Source: Rhynochetos jubatus (lineage: Eukaryota > Chordata > Aves > Eurypygiformes > Rhynochetidae). From it: a DNA stretch of 64,000 nucleotides. The stretch spans positions 1,054,001 through 1,118,000 of the forward strand of contig CM050666.1 of assembly GCA_027574665.1 (NCBI GenBank). The letters are read 5' to 3'. The notes beneath the pieces are model-generated. The model did not search any database. It saw nothing but the letters and a program-made list of their open reading frames with translations, and was not told the DNA's origin. The translations under genes and the position numbers were made by a program. Positions 8,494 through 21,800 of the stretch are shown piece by piece (the stretch's first letter is position 1; each line of letters opens with the position of its first letter).

Positions 8494-11400
8494 ATGCGCG
8501 GCTCGTTGAAGCGTCTGCCCGAACACGGACATCCGAAGCAGCACTGTAATGCGACCAAACAGAAAGAGTTAGGAGAGAATTTCTTGTCCCTTCTTGCTGC
8601 GCCTTTGCAGAGCACTGCGTGCCAGAGCAGCCGGACCGCTGTGTTGCTTGCAATCTCCAGTTCCAACAGTGCCACAGTTCCTCGGCAACAGAAAGAGCTA
8701 GGAAGGAATTGCTTACGCTGTTTTCTCTCGCTGTGCTCTAGCAGTTCGTTCCCTTTTCGGCAGAGCGCGGGACCGCTTGCAAAGCTTAGAAACAAACCTC
8801 TCCCTTTTCCTCCAAAAGGGAAAGAGCTACGAGGGAATTTCTTAGCGAAACCTTGTTTGTTTTGGCAGAGCACTGCATGCCTCTTAAGACAGAGCTCTGT
8901 ATCCCCGGGAAAGTCGAAATCCACAGGGTCACCTTCTCTGTGCTAACAGGCTCGGAGAGGCTGGAATGCGCGGCTCGTTGAAGCGTCTGCCCGAACACGG
9001 ACATCCGAAACAGCACTGTAATGCGACCAAACAGAAAGAGTTAGGAGAGAATTTCTTGTCCCTTCTTGCTGCGCCTTTGCAGAGCACTGCGTGCCAGAGC
9101 AGCCGGACCGCTGTGTTGCTTGCAATCTCCAGTTCCAACAGTGCCACAGTTCCTCGGCAACAGAAAGAGCTAGGAAGGAATTGCTTACGCTGTTTTCTCT
9201 CGCAGTGCTCTAGCAGTTCGTTCCCTTTTCGGCAGAGCGCGGGACCGCTTGCAAAGCTTAGAAACAAACCTCTCCCTTTTCCTCCAAAAGGGAAAGAGCT
9301 ACGAGGGAATTTCTTAGCGAAACCTTGTTTGTTTTGGCAGAGCACTGCATGCCTCTTAAGACAGAGCTCTGTATCCCCGGGAAAGTCAAAATCCACAGGG
9401 TCACCTTCTCTGTGCTAACAGGCTCGGAGAGGCTCGAATGCGCGGCTCGTTGAAGCGTCTGCCCGAACACGGCCATCCGAAGCAGCACTGTAATGCGACC
9501 AAACAGAAAGAGTTAGGAGAGGATTTCTTGTCCCTTCTTGCTGCGCCCTTGCAGAGCACTGCGTACCAGAGCAGCCGGATCGCTGTCGTGCTTGCAATCT
9601 CCAGTTCCAACAGTGCCACAGTTCCTCGGCAACAGAAAGAGCTAGGAAGGAATTGCTTACGCTGTTTTCTCTCGCTGTGCTCCAGCAGTTCGTTCCCTTT
9701 TCGGCAGAGCGCGGGACCGCTTGCAAAGCTTAGAAACAAACCTCTCCCTTTTCCTCCAAAAGGGAAAGAGCTACGAGGGAATTTCTTAGCGAAACCTTGT
9801 TTGTTTTGGCAGAGCACTGCATGCCTCTTAAGACAGAGCTCTGGATCCCCGGGAAAGTCGAAATCCACAGGGTCACCTTCTCTGTGCTAACAGGCTCGGA
9901 GAGGCTCGAATGCGCGGCTCGTTGAAGCGTCTGCCCGAACACGGACATCCGAAGCAGCACTGTAATGCGACCAAACAGAAAGAGTTAGGAGAGGATTTCT
10001 TGTCCCTTCTTGCTGCGCCCTTGCAGAGCACTGCGTGCCAGAGCAGCCGGACCGCTGTGTTGCTTGCAATCTCCAGTTCCAACAGTGCCACAGTTCCTCG
10101 GCAACAGAAAGAGCTAGGAAGGAATTGCTTACGCTGTTTTCTCTCGCAGTTCTCTAGCAGTTCGTTCCCTTTTCGGCAGAGCGCGGGACCGCTTGCAAAG
10201 CTTAGAAACAAACCTCTCCCTTTTCCTCCAAAAGGGAAAGAGCTACGAGGGAATTTCTTAGCGAAACCTTGTTTGTTTTGGCAGAGCACTGCATGCCTCT
10301 TAAGACAGAGCTCTGTATCCCCGGGAAAGTCAAAATCCACAGGGTCACCTTCTCTGTGCTAACAGGCTCGGAGAGGCTCGAATGCGCGGCTCGTTGAAGC
10401 GTCTGCCCGAACACGGCCATCCGAAGCAGCACTGTAATGCGACCAAACAGAAAGAGTTAGGAGAGGATTTCTTGTCCCTTCTTGCTGCGCCCTTGCAGAG
10501 CACTGCGTACCAGAGCAGCCGGATCGCTGTCGTGCTTGCAATCTCCAGTTCCAACAGTGCCACAGTTCCTCGGCAACAGAAAGAGCTAGGAAGGAATTGC
10601 TTACGCTGTTTTCTCTCGCTGTGCTCCAGCAGTTCGTTCCCTTTTCGGCAGAGCGCGGGACCGCTTGCAAAGCTTAGAAACAAACCTCTCCCTTTTCCTC
10701 CAAAAGGGAAAGAGCTACGAGGGAATTTCTTAGCGAAACCTTGTTTGTTTTGGCAGAGCACTGCATGCCTCTTAAGACAGAGCTCTCTATCCCCGGGAAA
10801 GTCGAAATCCACAGGGTCACCTTCTCTGTGCTAACAGGCTCGGAGAGGCTGGAATGCGCGGCTCGTTGAAGCGTCTGCCCGAACACGGACATCCGAAGCA
10901 GCACTGTAATGCGACCAAACAGAAAGAGTTAGGAGAGGATTTCTTGTCCCTTCTTGCTGCGCCCTTGCAGAGCACTGCGTGCCAGAGCAGCCGGATCGCT
11001 GTCGTGCTTGCAATCTCCAGTTCCAACAGTGCCACAGTTCCTCGGCAACAGAAAGAGCTAGGAAGGAATTGCTTACGCTGTTTTCTCTCGCTGTGCTCTA
11101 GCAGTTCGTTCCCTTTTCGGCAGAGCGCGGGACCGCTTGCAAAGCTTAGAAACAAACCTCTCCCTTTTCCTCCAAAAGGGAAAGAGCTACGAGGGAATTT
11201 CTTAGCGAAACCTTGTTTGTTTTGGCAGAGCACTGCATGCCTCTTAAGACAGAGCTCTGTATCCCCGGGAAAGTCGAAATCCACAGGGTCACCTTCTCTG
11301 TGCTAACAGGCTCGGAGAGGCTGGAATGCGCGGCTCCTTGAAGCGTCTGCCCGAACACGGACATCCGAAGCAGCACTGTAATGCGACCAAACAGAAAGAG

Positions 11401-14157
11401 TTAGGAGAGAATTTCTTGTCCCTTCTTGCTGCGCCTTTGCAGAGCACTGCGTGCCAGAGCAGCCGGATCGCTGTGTTGCTTGCAATCTCCAGTTCCAACA
11501 GTGCCACAGTTCCTCGGCAACAGAAAGAGCTAGGAAGGAATTGCTTACGCTGTTTTCTCTCGCTGTGCTCTAGCAGTTCGTTCCCTTTTCGGCAGAGCGC
11601 GGGACCGCTTGCAAAGCTTAGAAACAAACCTCTCCCTTTTCCTCCAAAAGGGAAAGAGCTACGAGGGAATTTCTTAGCGAAACCTTGTTTGTTTTGGCAG
11701 AGCACTGCATGCCTCTTAAGACAGAGCTCTGGATCCCCGGGAAAGTCGAAATCCACAGGGTCACCTTCTCTGTGCTAACAGGCTCGGAGAGGCTGGAATG
11801 CGCGGCTCGTTGAAGCGTCTGCCCGAACACGGACATCCGAAGCAGCACTGTAATGCGACCAAACAGAAAGAGTTAGGAGAGAATTTCTTGTCCCTTCTTG
11901 CTGCGCCTTTGCAGAGCACTGCGTGCCAGAGCAGCCGGATCGCTGTGTTGCTTGCAATCTCCAGTTCCAACAGTGCCACAGTTCCTCGGCAACAGAAAGA
12001 GCTAGGAAGGAATTGCTTACGCTGTTTTCTCTCGCTGTGCTCTAGCAGTTCGTTCCCTTTTCGGCAGAGCGCGGGACCGCTTGCAAAGCTTAGAAACAAA
12101 CCTCTCCCTTTTCCTCCAAAAGGGAAAGAGCTACGAGGGAATTTCTTAGCGAAACCTTGTTTGTTTTGGCAGAGCACTGCATGCCTCTTAAGACAGAGCT
12201 CTGGATCCCCGGGAAAGTCGAAATCCACAGGGTCACCTTCTCTGTGCTAACAGGCTCGGAGAGGCTCGAATGCGCGGCTCGTTGAAGCGTCTGCCCGAAC
12301 ACGGACATCCGAAGCAGCACTGTAATGCGACCAAACAGAAAGAGTTAGGAGAGGATTTCTTGTCCCTTCTTGCTGCGCCCTTGCAGAGCACTGCGTGCCA
12401 GAGCAGCCGGACCGCTGTGTTGCTTGCAATCTCCAGTTCCAACAGTGCCACAGTTCCTCGGCAACAGAAAGAGCTAGGAAGGAATTGCTTACGCTGTTTT
12501 CTCTCGCTGTGCTCTAGCAGTTCGTTCCCTTTTCGGCAGAGCGCGGGACCGCTGGCAAAGCTTAGAAACAAACCTCTCCCTTTTCCTCCAAAAGGGAAAG
12601 AGCTATGAGGGAATTTCTTAGCGAAACCTTGTTTGTTTTGGCAGAGCACTGCATGCCTCTTAAGACAGAGCTCTGGATCCCCGGGAAAGTCGAAATCCAC
12701 AGGGTCACCTTCTCTGTGCTAACAGGCTCGGAGAGGCTGGAATGCGCGGCTCGTTGAAGCGTCTGCCCGAACACGGACATCCGAAGCAGCACTGTAATGC
12801 GACCAAACAGAAAGAGTTAGGAGAGAATTTCTTGTCCCTTCTTGCTGCGCCTTTGCAGAGCACTGCGTGCCAGAGCAGCCGGACCGCTGTGTTGCTTGCA
12901 ATCTCCAGTTCCAACAGTGCCACAGTTCCTCGGCAACAGAAAGAGCTAGGAAGGAATTGCTTACGCTGTTTTCTCTCGCTGTGCTCTAGCAGTTCGTTCC
13001 CTTTTCGGCAGAGCGCGGGACCGCTTGCAAAGCTTAGAAACAAACCTCTCCCTTTTCCTCCAAAAGGGAAAGAGCTACGAGGGAATTTCTTAGCGAAACC
13101 TTGTTTGTTTTGGCAGAGCACTGCATGCCTCTTAAGACAGAGCTCTGTATCCCCGGGAAAGTCGAAATCCACAGGGTCACCTTCTCTGTGCTAACAGGCT
13201 CGGAGAGGCTGGAATGCGCGGCTCGTTGAAGCGTCTGCCCGAACACGGACATCCGAAGCAGCACTGTAATGCGACCAAACAGAAAGAGTTAGGAGAGAAT
13301 TTCTTGTCCCTTCTTGCTGCGCCTTTGCAGAGCACTGCGTGCCAGAGCAGCCGGACCGCTGTGTTGCTTGCAATCTCCAGTTCCAACAGTGCCACAGTTC
13401 CTCGGCAACAGAAAGAGCTAGGAAGGAATTGCTTACGCTGTTTTCTCTCGCTGTGCTCTAGCAGTTCGTTCCCTTTTCGGCAGAGCGCGGGACCGCTTGC
13501 AAAGCTTAGAAACAAACCTCTCCCTTTTCCTCCAAAAGGGAAAGAGCTACGAGGGAATTTCTTAGCGAAACCTTGTTTGTTTTGGCAGAGCACTGCATGC
13601 CTCTTAAGACAGAGCTCTGTATCCCCGGGAAAGTCGAAATCCACAGGGTCACCTTCTCTGTGCTAACAGGCTCGGAGAGGCTGGAATGCGCGGCTCGTTG
13701 AAGCGTCTGCCCGAACACGGACATCCGAAACAGCACTGTAATGCGACCAAACAGAAAGAGTTAGGAGAGAATTTCTTGTCCCTTCTTGCTGCGCCTTTGC
13801 AGAGCACTGCGTGCCAGAGCAGCCGGACCGCTGTGTTGCTTGCAATCTCCAGTTCCAACAGTGCCACAGTTCCTCGGCAACAGAAAGAGCTAGGAAGGAA
13901 TTGCTTACGCTGTTTTCTCTCGCAGTGCTCTAGCAGTTCGTTCCCTTTTCGGCAGAGCGCGGGACCGCTTGCAAAGCTTAGAAACAAACCTCTCCCTTTT
14001 CCTCCAAAAGGGAAAGAGCTACGAGGGAATTTCTTAGCGAAACCTTGTTTGTTTTGGCAGAGCACTGCATGCCTCTTAAGACAGAGCTCTGTATCCCCGG
14101 GAAAGTCAAAATCCACAGGGTCACCTTCTCTGTGCTAACAGGCTCGGAGAGGCTCGA
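8494..14157 (+). repeat. Two-monomer block repeated at ten-monomer spacing
   Basis: The pair 8494-9437 (a plain GAGAATTT copy followed by one with GAAACAG, CTCGCAG and GTCAAAATC) recurs at 13214-14157, 4720 bp away. A third version starts at 16518 and differs by A at 16890 (TTTTGGAAG) and by the final GTCGAAATC. The ten-monomer spacing next to the nine-monomer repeat implies gain of one monomer. Confidence 0.75.
9438..12269 (+). repeat. Nine-mer higher-order repeat, copy 2
   Basis: It matches 5190-8021 monomer for monomer. The difference I found is a private G to T at 10151 (CAGTTCTC for CAGTGCTC). Parts of a third, more rearranged unit follow at 14630-16045, where the CTATCC, GTCGTG and GGCTCCTTG monomers again come in order. 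Confidence 0.8.
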
Positions 14158-17100
14158 ATGCGCGGCTCGTTGAAGCGTCTGCCCGAACACGGCCATCCGA
14201 AGCAGCACTGTAATGCGACCAAACAGAAAGAGTTAGGAGAGGATTTCTTGTCCCTTCTTGCTGCGCCCTTGCAGAGCACTGCGTACCAGAGCAGCCGGAT
14301 CGCTGTCGTGCTTGCAATCTCCAGTTCCAACAGTGCCACAGTTCCTCGGCAACAGAAAGAGCTAGGAAGGAATTGCTTACGCTGTTTTCTCTCGCTGTGC
14401 TCCAGCAGTTCGTTCCCTTTTCGGCAGAGCGCGGGACCGCTTGCAAAGCTTAGAAACAAACCTCTCCCTTTTCCTCCAAAAGGGAAAGAGCTACGAGGGA
14501 ATTTCTTAGCGAAACCTTGTTTGTTTTGGCAGAGCACTGCATGCCTCTTAAGACAGAGCTCTGTATCCCCGGGAAAGTCGAAATCCACAGGGTCACCTTC
14601 TCTGTGCTAACAGGCTCGGAGAGGCTGGAATGCGCGGCTCGTTGAAGCGTCTGCCCGAACACGGACATCCGAAGCAGCACTGTAATGCGACCAAACAGAA
14701 AGAGTTAGGAGAGAATTTCTTGTCCCTTCTTGCTGCGCCCTTGCAGAGCACTGCGTGCCAGAGCAGCCGGACCGCTGTGTTGCTTGCAATCTCCAGTTCC
14801 AACAGTGCCACAGTTCCTCGGCAACAGAAAGAGCTAGGAAGGAATTGCTTACGCTGTTTTCTCTCGCTGTGCTCTAGCAGTTCGTTCCCTTTTCGGCAGA
14901 GCGCGGGACCGCTTGCAAAGCTTAGAAACAAACCTCTCCCTTTTCCTCCAAAAGGGAAAGAGCTACGAGGGAATTTCTTAGCGAAACCTTGTTTGTTTTG
15001 GCAGAGCACTGCATGCCTCTTAAGACAGAGCTCTCTATCCCCGGGAAAGTCGAAATCCACAGGGTCACCTTCTCTGTGCTAACAGGCTCGGAGAGGCTCG
15101 AATGCGCGGCTCGTTGAAGCGTCTGCCCGAACACGGACATCTGAAGCAGCACTGTAATGCGACCAAACAGAAAGAGTTAGGAGAGGATTTCTTGTCCCTT
15201 CTTGCTGCGCCCTTGCAGAGCACTGCGTGCCAGAGCAGCCGGATCGCTGTCGTGCTTGCAATCTCCAGTTCCAACAGTGCCACAGTTCCTCGGCAACAGA
15301 AAGAGCTAGGAAGGAATTGCTTACGCTGTTTTCTCTCGCTGTGCTCTAGCAGTTCGTTCCCTTTTCGGCAGAGCGCGGGACCGCTTGCAAAGCTTAGAAA
15401 CAAACCTCTCCCTTTTCCTCCAAAAGGGAAAGAGCTACGAGGGAATTTCTTAGCGAAACCTTGTTTGTTTTGGCAGAGCACTGCATGCCTCTTAAGACAG
15501 AGCTCTGTATCCCCGGGAAAGTCGAAATCCACAGGGTCACCTTCTCTGTGCTAACAGGCTCGGAGAGGCTGGAATGCGCGGCTCCTTGAAGCGTCTGCCC
15601 GAACACGGACATCCGAAGCAGCACTGTAATGCGACCAAACAGAAAGAGTTAGGAGAGAATTTCTTGTCCCTTCTTGCTGCGCCTTTGCAGAGCACTGCGT
15701 GCCAGAGCAGCCGGATCGCTGTGTTGCTTGCAATCTCCAGTTCCAACAGTGCCACAGTTCCTCGGCAACAGAAAGAGCTAGGAAGGAATTGCTTACGCTG
15801 TTTTCTCTCGCTGTGCTCTAGCAGTTCGTTCCCTTTTCGGCAGAGCGCGGGACCGCTTGCAAAGCTTAGAAACAAACCTCTCCCTTTTCCTCCAAAAGGG
15901 AAAGAGCTACGAGGGAATTTCTTAGCGAAACCTTGTTTGTTTTGGCAGAGCACTGCATGCCTCTTAAGACAGAGCTCTGGATCCCCGGGAAAGTCGAAAT
16001 CCACAGGGTCACCTTCTCTGTGCTAACAGGCTCGGAGAGGCTCGAATGCGCGGCTCGTTGAAGCGTCTGCCCGAACACGGACATCCGAAGCAGCACTGTA
16101 ATGCGACCAAACAGAAAGAGTTAGGAGAGGATTTCTTGTCCCTTCTTGCTGCGCCTTTGCAGAGCACTGCGTGCCAGAGCAGCCGGACCGCTGTGTTGCT
16201 TGCAATCTCCAGTTCCAACAGTGCCACAGTTCCTCGGCAACAGAAAGAGCTAGGAAGGAATTGCTTACGCTGTTTTCTCTCGCTGTGCTCTAGCAGTTCG
16301 TTCCCTTTTCGGCAGAGCGCGGGACCGCTTGCAAAGCTTAGAAACAAACCTCTCCCTTTTCCTCCAAAAGGGAAAGAGCTACGAGGGAATTTCTTAGCGA
16401 AACCTTGTTTGTTTTGGCAGAGCACTGCATGCCTCTTAAGACAGAGCTCTGTATCCCCGGGAAAGTCGAAATCCACAGGGTCACCTTCTCTGTGCTAACA
16501 GGCTCGGAGAGGCTGGAATGCGCGGCTCGTTGAAGCGTCTGCCCGAACACGGACATCCGAAGCAGCACTGTAATGCGACCAAACAGAAAGAGTTAGGAGA
16601 GAATTTCTTGTCCCTTCTTGCTGCGCCTTTGCAGAGCACTGCGTGCCAGAGCAGCCGGACCGCTGTGTTGCTTGCAATCTCCAGTTCCAACAGTGCCACA
16701 GTTCCTCGGCAACAGAAAGAGCTAGGAAGGAATTGCTTACGCTGTTTTCTCTCGCTGTGCTCTAGCAGTTCGTTCCCTTTTCGGCAGAGCGCGGGACCGC
16801 TTGCAAAGCTTAGAAACAAACCTCTCCCTTTTCCTCCAAAAGGGAAAGAGCTACGAGGGAATTTCTTAGCGAAACCTTGTTTGTTTTGGAAGAGCACTGC
16901 ATGCCTCTTAAGACAGAGCTCTGTATCCCCGGGAAAGTCGAAATCCACAGGGTCACCTTCTCTGTGCTAACAGGCTCGGAGAGGCTGGAATGCGCGGCTC
17001 GTTGAAGCGTCTGCCCGAACACGGACATCCGAAACAGCACTGTAATGCGACCAAACAGAAAGAGTTAGGAGAGAATTTCTTGTCCCTTCTTGCTGCGCCT

Positions 17101-18877
17101 TTGCAGAGCACTGCGTGCCAGAGCAGCCGGACCGCTGTGTTGCTTGCAATCTCCAGTTCCAACAGTGCCACAGTTCCTCGGCAACAGAAAGAGCTAGGAA
17201 GGAATTGCTTACGCTGTTTTCTCTCGCAGTGCTCTAGCAGTTCGTTCCCTTTTCGGCAGAGCGCGGGACCGCTTGCAAAGCTTAGAAACAAACCTCTCCC
17301 TTTTCCTCCAAAAGGGAAAGAGCTACGAGGGAATTTCTTAGCGAAACCTTGTTTGTTTTGGCAGAGCACTGCATGCCTCTTAAGACAGAGCTCTGGATCC
17401 CCGGGAAAGTCGAAATCCACAGGGTCACCTTCTCTGTGCTAACAGGCTCGGAGAGGCTCGTATGCGCGGCTCGTTGAAGCGTCTGCCCGAACACGGCCAT
17501 CCGAAGCAGCACTGTAATGCGACCAAACAGAAAGAGTTAGGAGAGAATTTCTTGTCCCTTCTTGCTGCGCCTTTGCAGAGCACTGCGTGCCAGAGCAGCC
17601 GGACCGCTGTGTTGCTTGCAATCTCCAGTTCCAACAGTGCCACAGTTCCTCGGCAACAGAAAGAGCTAGGAAGGAATTGCTTACGCTGTTTTCTCTCGCT
17701 GTGCTCTAGCAGTTCGTTCCCTTTTCGGCAGAGCGCGGGACCGCTTGCAAAGCTTAGAAACAAACCTCTCCCTTTTCCTCCAAAAGGGAAAGAGCTACGA
17801 GGGAATTTCTTAGCGAAACCTTGTTTGTTTTGGCAGAGCACTGCATGCCTCTTAAGACAGAGCTCTGTATCCCCGGGAAAGTCGAAATCCACAGGGTCAC
17901 CTTCTCTGTGCTAACAGGCTCGGAGAGGCTCGAATGCGCGGCTCGTTGAAGCGTCTGCCCGAACACGGACATCCGAAGCAGCACTGTAATGCGACCAAAG
18001 AGAAAGAGTTAGGAGAGAATTTCTTGTCCCTTCTTGCTGCGCCTTTGCAGAGCACTGCGTGCCAGAGCAGCCGGACCGCTGTGTTGCTTGCAATCTCCAG
18101 TTCCAACAGTGCCACAGTTCCTCGGCAACAGAAAGAGCTAGGAAGGAATTGCTTACGCTGTTTTCTCTCGCTGTGCTCTAGCAGTTCGTTCCCTTTTCGG
18201 CAGAGCGCGGGACCGCTTGCAAAGCTTAGAAACAAACCTCTCCCTTTTCCTCCAAAAGGGAAAGAGCTACGAGGGAATTTCTTAGCGAAACCTTGTTTGT
18301 TTTGGCAGAGCACTGCATGCCTCTTAAGACAGAGCTCTGGATCCCCGGGAAAGTCGAAATCCACAGGGTCACCTTCTCTGTGCTAACAGGCTCGGAGAGG
18401 CTCGAATGCGCGGCTCGTTGAAGCGTCTGCCCGAACACGGACATCCGAAACAGCACTGTAATGCGACCAAACAGAAAGAGTTAGGAGAGAATTTCTTGTC
18501 CCTTCTTGCTGCGCCTTTGCAGAGCACTGCGTGCCAGAGCAGCCGGACCGCTGTGTTGCTTGCAATCTCCAGTTCCAACAGTGCCACAGTTCCTCGGCAA
18601 CAGAAAGAGCTAGGAAGGAATTGCTTACGCTGTTTTCTCTCGCTGTGCTCTAGCAGTTCGTTCCCTTTTCGGCAGAGCGCGGGACCGCTTGCAAAGCTTA
18701 GAAACAAACCTCTCCCTTTTCCTCCAAAAGGGAAAGAGCTACGAGGGAATTTCTTAGCGAAACCTTGTTTGTTTTGGCAGAGCACTGCATGCCTCTTAAG
18801 ACAGAGCTCTGTATCCCCGGGAAAGTCGAAATCCACAGGGTCACCTTCTCTGTGCTAACAGGCTCGGAGAGGCTCGA

Positions 18878-21800
18878 ATGCGAGGCTCGTTGAAGCGTCT
18901 GCCCGAACACGGCCATCCGAAGCAGCACTGTAATGCGACCAAACAGAAAGAGTTAGGAGAGAATTTCTTGTCCCTTCTTGCTGCGCCTTTGCAGAGCACT
19001 GCGTGCCAGAGCAGCCGGACCGCTGTGTTGCTTGCAATCTCCAGTTCCAACAGTGCCACAGTTCCTCGGCAACAGAAAGAGCTAGGAAGGAATTGCTTAC
19101 GCTGTTTTCTCTCGCTGTGCTCTAGCAGTTCGTTCCCTTTTCGGCAGAGCGCGGGACCGCTTGCAAAGCTTAGAAACAAACCTCTCCCTTTTCCTCCAAA
19201 AGGGAAAGAGCTACGAGGGAATTTCTTAGCGAAACCTTGTTTGTTTTGGCAGAGCACTGCATGCCTCTTAAGACAGAGCTCTGGATCCCCGGGAAAGTCG
19301 AAATCCACAGGGTCACCTTCTCTGTGCTAACAGGCTCGGAGAGGCTCGAATGCGCGGCTCGTTGAAGCGTCTGCCCGAACACGGACATCCGAAGCAGCAC
19401 TGTAATGCGACCAAACAGAAAGAGTTAGGAGAGAATTTCTTGTCCCTTCTTGCTGCGCCTTTGCAGAGCACTGCGTGCCAGAGCAGCCGGACCGCTGTGT
19501 TGCTTGCAATCTCCAGTTCCAACAGTGCCACAGTTCCTCGGCAACAGAAAGAGCTAGGAAGGAATTGCTTACGCTGTTTTCTCTCACTGTGCTCTAGCAG
19601 TTCGTTCCCTTTTCGGCAGAGCGCGGGACCGCTTGCAAAGCTTAGAAACAAACCTCTCCCTTTTCCTCCAAAAGGGAAAGAGCTACGAGGGAATTTCTTA
19701 GCGAAACCTTGTTTGTTTTGGCAGAGCACTGCATGCCTCTTAAGACAGAGCTCTGTATCCCCGGGAAGGTCGAAATCCACAGGGTCACCTTCTCTGTGCT
19801 AACAGGCTCGGAGAGGCTCGAATGCGCGGCTCGTTGAAGCGTCTGCCCGAACACGGACATCCGAAGCAGCACTGTAATGCGACCAAACAGAAAGAGTTAG
19901 GAGAGGATTTCTTGTCCCTTCTTGCTGCGCCCTTGCAGAGCACTGCGTGCCAGAGCAGCCGGACCGCTGTGTTGCTTGCAATCTCCAGTTCCAACAGTGC
20001 CACAGTTCCTCGGCAACAGAAAGAGCTAGGAAGGAATTGCTTACGCTGTTTTCTCTCGCTGTGCTCTAGCAGTTCGTTCCCTTTTCGGCAGAGCGCGGGA
20101 CCGCTTGCAAAGCTTAGAAACAAACCTCTCCCTTTTCCTCCAAAAGGGAAAGAGCTACGAGGGAATTTCTTAGGGAAACCTTGTTTGTTTTGGCAGAGCA
20201 CTGCATGCCTCTTAAGACAGAGCTCTGTATCCCCGGGAAAGTCGAAATCCACAGGGTCACCTTCTCTGTGCTAACAGGCTCGGAGAGGCTGGAATGCGCG
20301 GCTCGTTGAAGCGTCTGCCCGAACACGGACATCCGAAGCAGCACTGTAATGCGACCAAACAGAAAGAGTTAGGAGAGGATTTCTTGTCCCTTCTTGCTGC
20401 GCCCTTGCAGAGCACTGCGTGCCAGAGCAGCCGGACCGCTGTGTTGCTTGCAATCTCCAGTTCCAACAGTGCCACAGTTCCTCGGCAACAGAAAGAGCTA
20501 GGAAGGAATTGCTTACGCTGTTTTCTCTCGCTGTGCTCTAGCAGTTCGTTCCCTTTTCGGCAGAGCGCGGGACCGCTTGCAAAGCTTAGAAACAAACCTC
20601 TCCCTTTTCCTCCAAAAGGGAAAGAGCTACGAGGGAATTTCTTAGCGAAACCTTGTTTGTTTTGGCAGAGCACTGCATGCCTCTTAAGACAGAGCTCTGT
20701 ATCCCCGGGAAAGTCGAAATCCACAGGGTCACCTTCTCTGTGCTAACAGGCTCGGAGAGGCTCGAATGCGCGGCTCGTTGAAGCGTCTGCCCGAACACGG
20801 CCATCCGAAGCAGCACTGTAATGCGACCAAACAGAAAGAGTTAGGAGAGAATTTCTTGTCCCTTCTTGCTGCGCCTTTGCAGAGCACTGCGTGCCAGAGC
20901 AGCCGGACCGCTGTGTTGCTTGCAATCTCCAGTTCCAACAGTGCCACAGTTCCTCGGCAACAGAAAGAGCTAGGAAGGAATTGCTTACGCTGTTTTCTCT
21001 CGCTGTGCTCTAGCAGTTCGTTCCCTTTTCGGCAGAGCGCGGGACCGCTTGCAAAGCTTAGAAACAAACCTCTCCCTTTTCCTCCAAAAGGGAAAGAGCT
21101 ACGAGGGAATTTCTTAGCGAAACCTTGTTTGTTTTGGCAGAGCACTGCATGCCTCTTAAGACAGAGCTCTGGATCCCCGGGAAAGTCGAAATCCACAGGG
21201 TCACCTTCTCTGTGCTAACAGGCTCGGAGAGGCTCGAATGCGCGGCTCGTTGAAGCGTCTGCCCGAACACGGACATCTGAAGCAGCACTGTAATGCGACC
21301 AAACAGAAAGAGTTAGGAGAGGATTTCTTGTCCCTTCTTGCTGCGCCCTTGCAGAGCACTGCGTGCCAGAGCAGCCGGATCGCTGTCGTGCTTGCAATCT
21401 CCAGTTCCAACAGTGCCACAGTTCCTCGGCAACAGAAAGAGCTAGGAAGGAATTGCTTACGCTGTTTTCTCTCGCTGTGCTCTAGCAGTTCGTTCCCTTT
21501 TCGGCAGAGCGCGGGACCGCTTGCAAAGCTTAGAAACAAACCTCTCCCTTTTCCTCCAAAAGGGAAAGAGCTACGAGGGAATTTCTTAGCGAAACCTTGT
21601 TTGTTTTGGCAGAGCACTGCATGCCTCTTAAGACAGAGCTCTGGATCCCCGGGAAAGTCGAAATCCACAGGGTCACCTTCTCTGTGCTAACAGGCTCGGA
21701 GAGGCTCGAATGCGCGGCTCGTTGAAGCGTCTGCCCGAACACGGACATCCGAAGCAGCACTGTAATGCGACCAAACAGAAAGAGTTAGGAGAGGATTTCT

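Larger units (their letters stand above)
1..17461 (+). repeat. Homogenisation domain I
   Basis: Monomers here carry variants absent from the rest of the window. These are GCGTACCAG with CTCCAGCAG (copies at 2358, 5190, 6134, 9438, 10382, 14158), CTCGCAG (2830, 5662, 8966, 9910, 13686, 16990), GTCAAAATC (seven copies), CTATCC (6134, 10382, 14630) and GGCTCCTTG (7078, 11326, 15574). The last recurs exactly every nine monomers (4248 bp). The domain boundary is placed after the last CTCGCAG copy. Confidence 0.75.
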
